A stretch of 64,000 nucleotides of DNA from Paractinoplanes aksuensis (GTDB taxonomy: Bacteria > Actinomycetota > Actinomycetes > Mycobacteriales > Micromonosporaceae), in NCBI RefSeq assembly GCF_024137025.1, contig NZ_JAMYJR010000028.1, positions 186,001 to 250,000 on the forward strand. The letters run 5' to 3'. Positions 61,213 to 64,000 of the stretch are shown one piece after another. Position 1 is the first letter of the stretch, and each line of letters opens with the position of its first letter. A program made the translations under genes and the position numbers. The notes under the pieces were generated by a model. The model was given only the letters and a program-made list of their open reading frames with translations. It ran no database searches and had not been told where the DNA came from.

Positions 61213-62549
61213 CCGACTGGAATCAGCGCCTGGCCGAGCTGGCCGAGCGCCACAACGTGCCCGGCGCGACCCTGGGCATCCTGAGCCAGGGCGAGATCAC
61301 CGACTTCGCGTACGGGGTGCTGAGCCTGCGCACCGGCGTCGAGACCACCACCGACTCGCTGTTCCAGATCGGGTCGATCACCAAGGTGTGGACGGCCACG
61401 ATCGTCATGCAGCTGGTCGACGAGGGCAAGCTGCAGCTCGACGCCCCGCTGGTCGAGGTGCTGCCCGAGCTGCGCCTCAGCGACCCCGGCGTCACGGCCA
61501 AGGTGACCATGCGCCACCTGCTCACCCACACCAGCGGCATCGACGGTGACGTCTTCACCGACACCGGCCGCGGCGACGACTGCCTCGAGAAGTACACCGC
61601 CGTGCTGGCCGACGCCGCCCAGAACCATCCGCTCGACGCCACCTGGTCGTACTGCAACTCCGGGTTCTCGCTGGCCGGACGGGTCATCGAGAAGCTGACC
61701 GGCGGCACCTGGGACGCCGCCGTCCGCGACCGGCTGGTCACGCCGCTCGGGCTGACCCACACGGTCACGCTGCCCGAGGAGGCGCTGCTGCACCGGGCGG
61801 CCGTCGGCCACGTGACCCACGACGGCGACCAGACCGTGGCGCCGGTCTGGGGCATCCCGCGCTCGGCCGGACCGGCCGGCTCGATCGTCTCCACCGTGGC
61901 CGACCTGCTCAAATTCGCCCAGATGCACCTGGACGGCGGCGGCGAGGTGCTCAGCTCGGCCAGTGCCGCCGCCATGGCCGAGCACCAGGCCGACCTGCCG
62001 GACAAGTACCTGCTGGGCGACTCGTGGGGCCTGGGCTGGGAGCGGGCGGGCTGGGACGGCCACCGCCTGATCGGCCACGACGGCAACACCATCGGCCAGG
62101 CCGCCTTCCTGCGCATCCTGCCCGAGACGGGTCTCGCCGTCGCGCTGCTGACCAACGGCGGCAACGGCGCCAAGCTGTACGAGGAGCTGTACCGCGAGAT
62201 CTTCGCCGAGCTGGCCCAGGTGCCCGTCCCACATCCGCTCGGCCCGCCGGACGTCCCGGTCGAGGTCGATCCCGCCCCCTACGCGGGTGTCTACGAGCGG
62301 GCCAGCATCCGGCAGGAGATCACCGTGACGGATACCGGCCCGGTGCTGCGGGTCAGCGTCACCGGCGCCATGGCCGAACTGCTGCAGGAGGAGCCGGTCG
62401 ACTACCCGATGGTCGCAGTCGCGCCCGACCTGTTCGTGGCCCAGGACCCGGAGACCGGCAACTGGATCCCGGCCACCTTCTACGAGCTGTCCACCGGCGA
62501 GAAGTACGTGCACTTCGGCGCTCGGGCCACGCCGCGATGCGCGAGCTGA
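61209..62549 (+). CDS. Serine beta-lactamase-like hydrolase (class C / D-aminopeptidase type)
   Basis: A 446-residue cytoplasmic protein with no signal peptide. FQIGSITKVWTA contains the S-x-x-K nucleophile motif, WSYCNSGFSLAG the Y-x-N motif, and a late LIGHDGNTIGQAAF block replaces the K-T-G. The last ~110 residues form an extra C-terminal domain. Its location between transporter ATPase genes suggests it hydrolyses the imported peptide, ester or lactam inside the cell. It overlaps both neighbouring genes. Confidence 0.9.
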   Translation: MTDWNQRLAELAERHNVPGATLGILSQGEITDFAYGVLSLRTGVETTTDSLFQIGSITKVWTATIVMQLVDEGKLQLDAPLVEVLPELRLSDPGVTAKVTMRHLLTHTSGIDGDVFTDTGRGDDCLEKYTAVLADAAQNHPLDATWSYCNSGFSLAGRVIEKLTGGTWDAAVRDRLVTPLGLTHTVTLPEEALLHRAAVGHVTHDGDQTVAPVWGIPRSAGPAGSIVSTVADLLKFAQMHLDGGGEVLSSASAAAMAEHQADLPDKYLLGDSWGLGWERAGWDGHRLIGHDGNTIGQAAFLRILPETGLAVALLTNGGNGAKLYEELYREIFAELAQVPVPHPLGPPDVPVEVDPAPYAGVYERASIRQEITVTDTGPVLRVSVTGAMAELLQEEPVDYPMVAVAPDLFVAQDPETGNWIPATFYELSTGEKYVHFGARATPRCAS

Positions 62550-63283
62550 CCTTCGAGGACGTGACCGTCCGCTTCGGTTCGCGCCGCAGCGGCACGGTCG
62601 CCGTCGACGGCGTCGACCTGGTCGTGCCGGCCGGCCGGATCGTGGGGCTGGTCGGCGAGTCCGGGTCGGGCAAGTCGACGCTGGCCCGGGCCGCGGTCGG
62701 GCTGGCCCCACTCGCCGCCGGGCGCATTCTGCTCGACGGGCAGCCCATCACCGGGCTGCGGACGCGGCCGCTGCAGATGATCTTCCAGGATCCGTACTCG
62801 GCGCTCGACCCGCGGATGAGCATCGGCGCGTCCATCGCGGAGGCCATGCCGCGCGGCACCGGTGACAAGCGGGCCGAGGTGGGCCGCCTGCTCGAGCTGG
62901 TCGGCTTGGCCGCGGACCGGGCCGGCGCCCGCCCGGACGAGCTCTCCGGCGGGCAGCGGCAGCGGGTCGCGCTGGCCCGCGCCCTGTCCGGGAAGCCCGA
63001 GGTGATCGTGGCCGACGAGATCACCTCGGCCCTGGACGTGTCGATCCAGGGCGCGGTGCTCAACGCGGTGCGCGACCTGCAACGCCGGATGCGGCTGACG
63101 ATGCTGTTCATCTCGCACAACCTGGCCGTGGTGCGCTACGTCAGCGACATCGTGGCCGTGATGCGCCAGGGTCGCATCGTCGAGTACGGCCCGGTCGACG
63201 AGGTGCTGCTCGACCCGCAGCACGAGTACACGCGCGAACTGCTCGCGGCCGTCCCGCGTCCCGGCGTGCCCCTCGGAACCTGA
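62537..63283 (+). CDS. ABC transporter ATPase, DppF type
   Basis: 248 residues. Walker A GESGSGKST, Q-loop IFQDPYSALDPRMS, signature LSGGQRQR, Walker B VIVADEI and the H-loop FISHNL are intact. The Walker B residue after Asp-Glu is Ile rather than Pro (DEITSALD), a common variant in this family. It lacks the Cys-rich tail of its partner. It starts inside the hydrolase gene, overlapping it by 13 bases. It should pair with the ATPase half of the fusion protein. Confidence 0.92.
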   Translation: MRELTFEDVTVRFGSRRSGTVAVDGVDLVVPAGRIVGLVGESGSGKSTLARAAVGLAPLAAGRILLDGQPITGLRTRPLQMIFQDPYSALDPRMSIGASIAEAMPRGTGDKRAEVGRLLELVGLAADRAGARPDELSGGQRQRVALARALSGKPEVIVADEITSALDVSIQGAVLNAVRDLQRRMRLTMLFISHNLAVVRYVSDIVAVMRQGRIVEYGPVDEVLLDPQHEYTRELLAAVPRPGVPLGT

Positions 63284-63307
63284 TCTATGCGGCTAGGCTC
63301 CGGTGGC

Positions 63308-64000
63308 ATGAGCCAGCAGCCGCGCGCCAGCCTCGGGCGGGTCCTCGACGATCTCGGGGCCACGCTGCTCGATCTGGTGCACGGCGAGGTGCGGTCGGCC
63401 GAGCCGATCGCCGGCATCGCCATCCATGACCCGTACGACGAGACGCATCTGCCGTCGCCCGCGCTCGTGCTCGGCGTGGGGCTGCGCGAGCCGGCCGAGA
63501 TCGCCGCCCTGTTGCGCGCGCTCGGACCGCACGGGGCGGCCGGTCTGATCGTACGGGCCCCCGTGCCGGCCGGGGACGACGTGCGGGCGGCGGCGCAGGA
63601 GTCCGGAGTGGCTCTGCTCGCCCTGACCCGGGGCGCCTCGTGGGCCCAGCTGGCGGCGCTGCTGCGGTCGATGCTGAGCCAGGGCGACGTCGGCGACGCC
63701 GGGCCCGAGATGCTCGGCGGGCTGCCCTCGGGTGACCTGTTCGCGCTGGCCAACGCCGTGGCCGCGCTCGTCGACGCGCCGGTCACGATCGAGGACCCGG
63801 ACTCGCGGGTGCTGGCCTTCTCGGGCCGCCAGGAGGAGGCCGACGAGTCGCGGGTCGAGACGATCCTGGGCCGCCAGGTGCCGGAACGCTTCGCCCGCAT
63901 TTTGTCCCGCGCGGGCGTGCTGCGCGACCTGCACCACAGCGCCGATCCGGTGTTCGTGACGCCGCCGCCGACCGCGCCCGGCGAGTTCTCGGTGCCGCGG
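63308..64000 (+). CDS. PucR/CdaR-family transcriptional regulator (partial, runs off the window)
   Basis: The frame is open from the ATG at 63308 to the end of the window (231 codons). It shows SLGRVLDDLGATLLDLVHG, then LALTRGASWAQLAALLRSML, LFALANAVAALVDAPVTIED and SRVLAFSGRQEEADESRVET, which together match the N-terminal half of actinomycete PucR-type regulators. The HTH_30 domain would lie beyond 64000. It begins 24 bp after the transporter operon and may regulate it. Confidence 0.85.
   Translation, partial: MSQQPRASLGRVLDDLGATLLDLVHGEVRSAEPIAGIAIHDPYDETHLPSPALVLGVGLREPAEIAALLRALGPHGAAGLIVRAPVPAGDDVRAAAQESGVALLALTRGASWAQLAALLRSMLSQGDVGDAGPEMLGGLPSGDLFALANAVAALVDAPVTIEDPDSRVLAFSGRQEEADESRVETILGRQVPERFARILSRAGVLRDLHHSADPVFVTPPPTAPGEFSVPR

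Overview
The window is GC-rich throughout, with frequent GTG starts, 4-bp stop/start overlaps and long antisense open frames. It has F420-type LLM oxidoreductases, lipoprotein ABC systems and Ser/Thr-kinase debris. This points to a filamentous actinomycete, most likely a Micromonosporaceae (Actinoplanes-like) chromosome. That placement is inference from style and gene content; no rRNA is present. I saw no tRNA, CRISPR array, phage or intact insertion sequence.

Layout. 1-2990: a translationally coupled run (glycosyltransferase tail, DUF2064 protein, methyltransferase, membrane molybdopterin oxidoreductase, small membrane protein). 2938-5651: a TolB-like propeller, a WD40-like propeller and an EAL-domain remnant. 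5919-20837: a long co-directional catabolic operon with an oligopeptide-type ABC importer, one HyuA and two tandem HyuB subunits, an amidohydrolase, an NTF2-like protein, a zinc-less MDR oxidoreductase, a TIGR04076 protein and an LLM oxidoreductase. Its substrate is unknown but is probably a lactam, hydantoin or other cyclic amide. 21096-30844: tryptophan catabolism through kynurenine, 3-hydroxyanthranilate and the 2-aminomuconate meta-cleavage route, flanked by an Lrp/AsnC and an XRE-cupin regulator. It ends in a perfect 22-bp palindrome.

30967-39114: single genes (GGDEF-EAL protein, LLM oxidoreductase, Tat-type polysaccharide deacetylase, unknown protein, XRE regulator divergent from an SDR, OsmC, CorA). 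39115-40420: a gene graveyard with a twice-deleted Ser/Thr kinase and a 141-bp decayed copy of part of the membrane-protein gene at 46960-47961. 40377-46306: two very large FtsX-type permeases with no ATPase beside them. 46422-50219: a small secreted protein, a membrane protein and a NarL-type two-component system.

50360-54110: a MacAB-like export locus (adaptor lipoprotein, ATPase with a repeat tail, permease, lipoprotein). 54142-56549: an OmpR-type two-component system. A 19-bp element of 11-bp-phased direct repeats lies upstream of both the export locus and the OmpR regulator gene, linking them. 56735-63283: a second peptide ABC operon containing a permease-ATPase fusion and a serine beta-lactamase-like hydrolase. 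It is followed by the start of a PucR-type regulator that runs off the window.

The most unusual theme is local duplication at gene ends. The tail of the dpp-like permease is partly repeated before the next gene. A 44-bp repeat sits at the NTF2/MDR junction. The MacB-like permease C-terminus is present three times. The preceding ATPase carries an in-frame 12-residue tandem repeat. I did not find a coherent new defence or mobile system. The HyuAB operon of unknown substrate is the best candidate for undescribed biochemistry.
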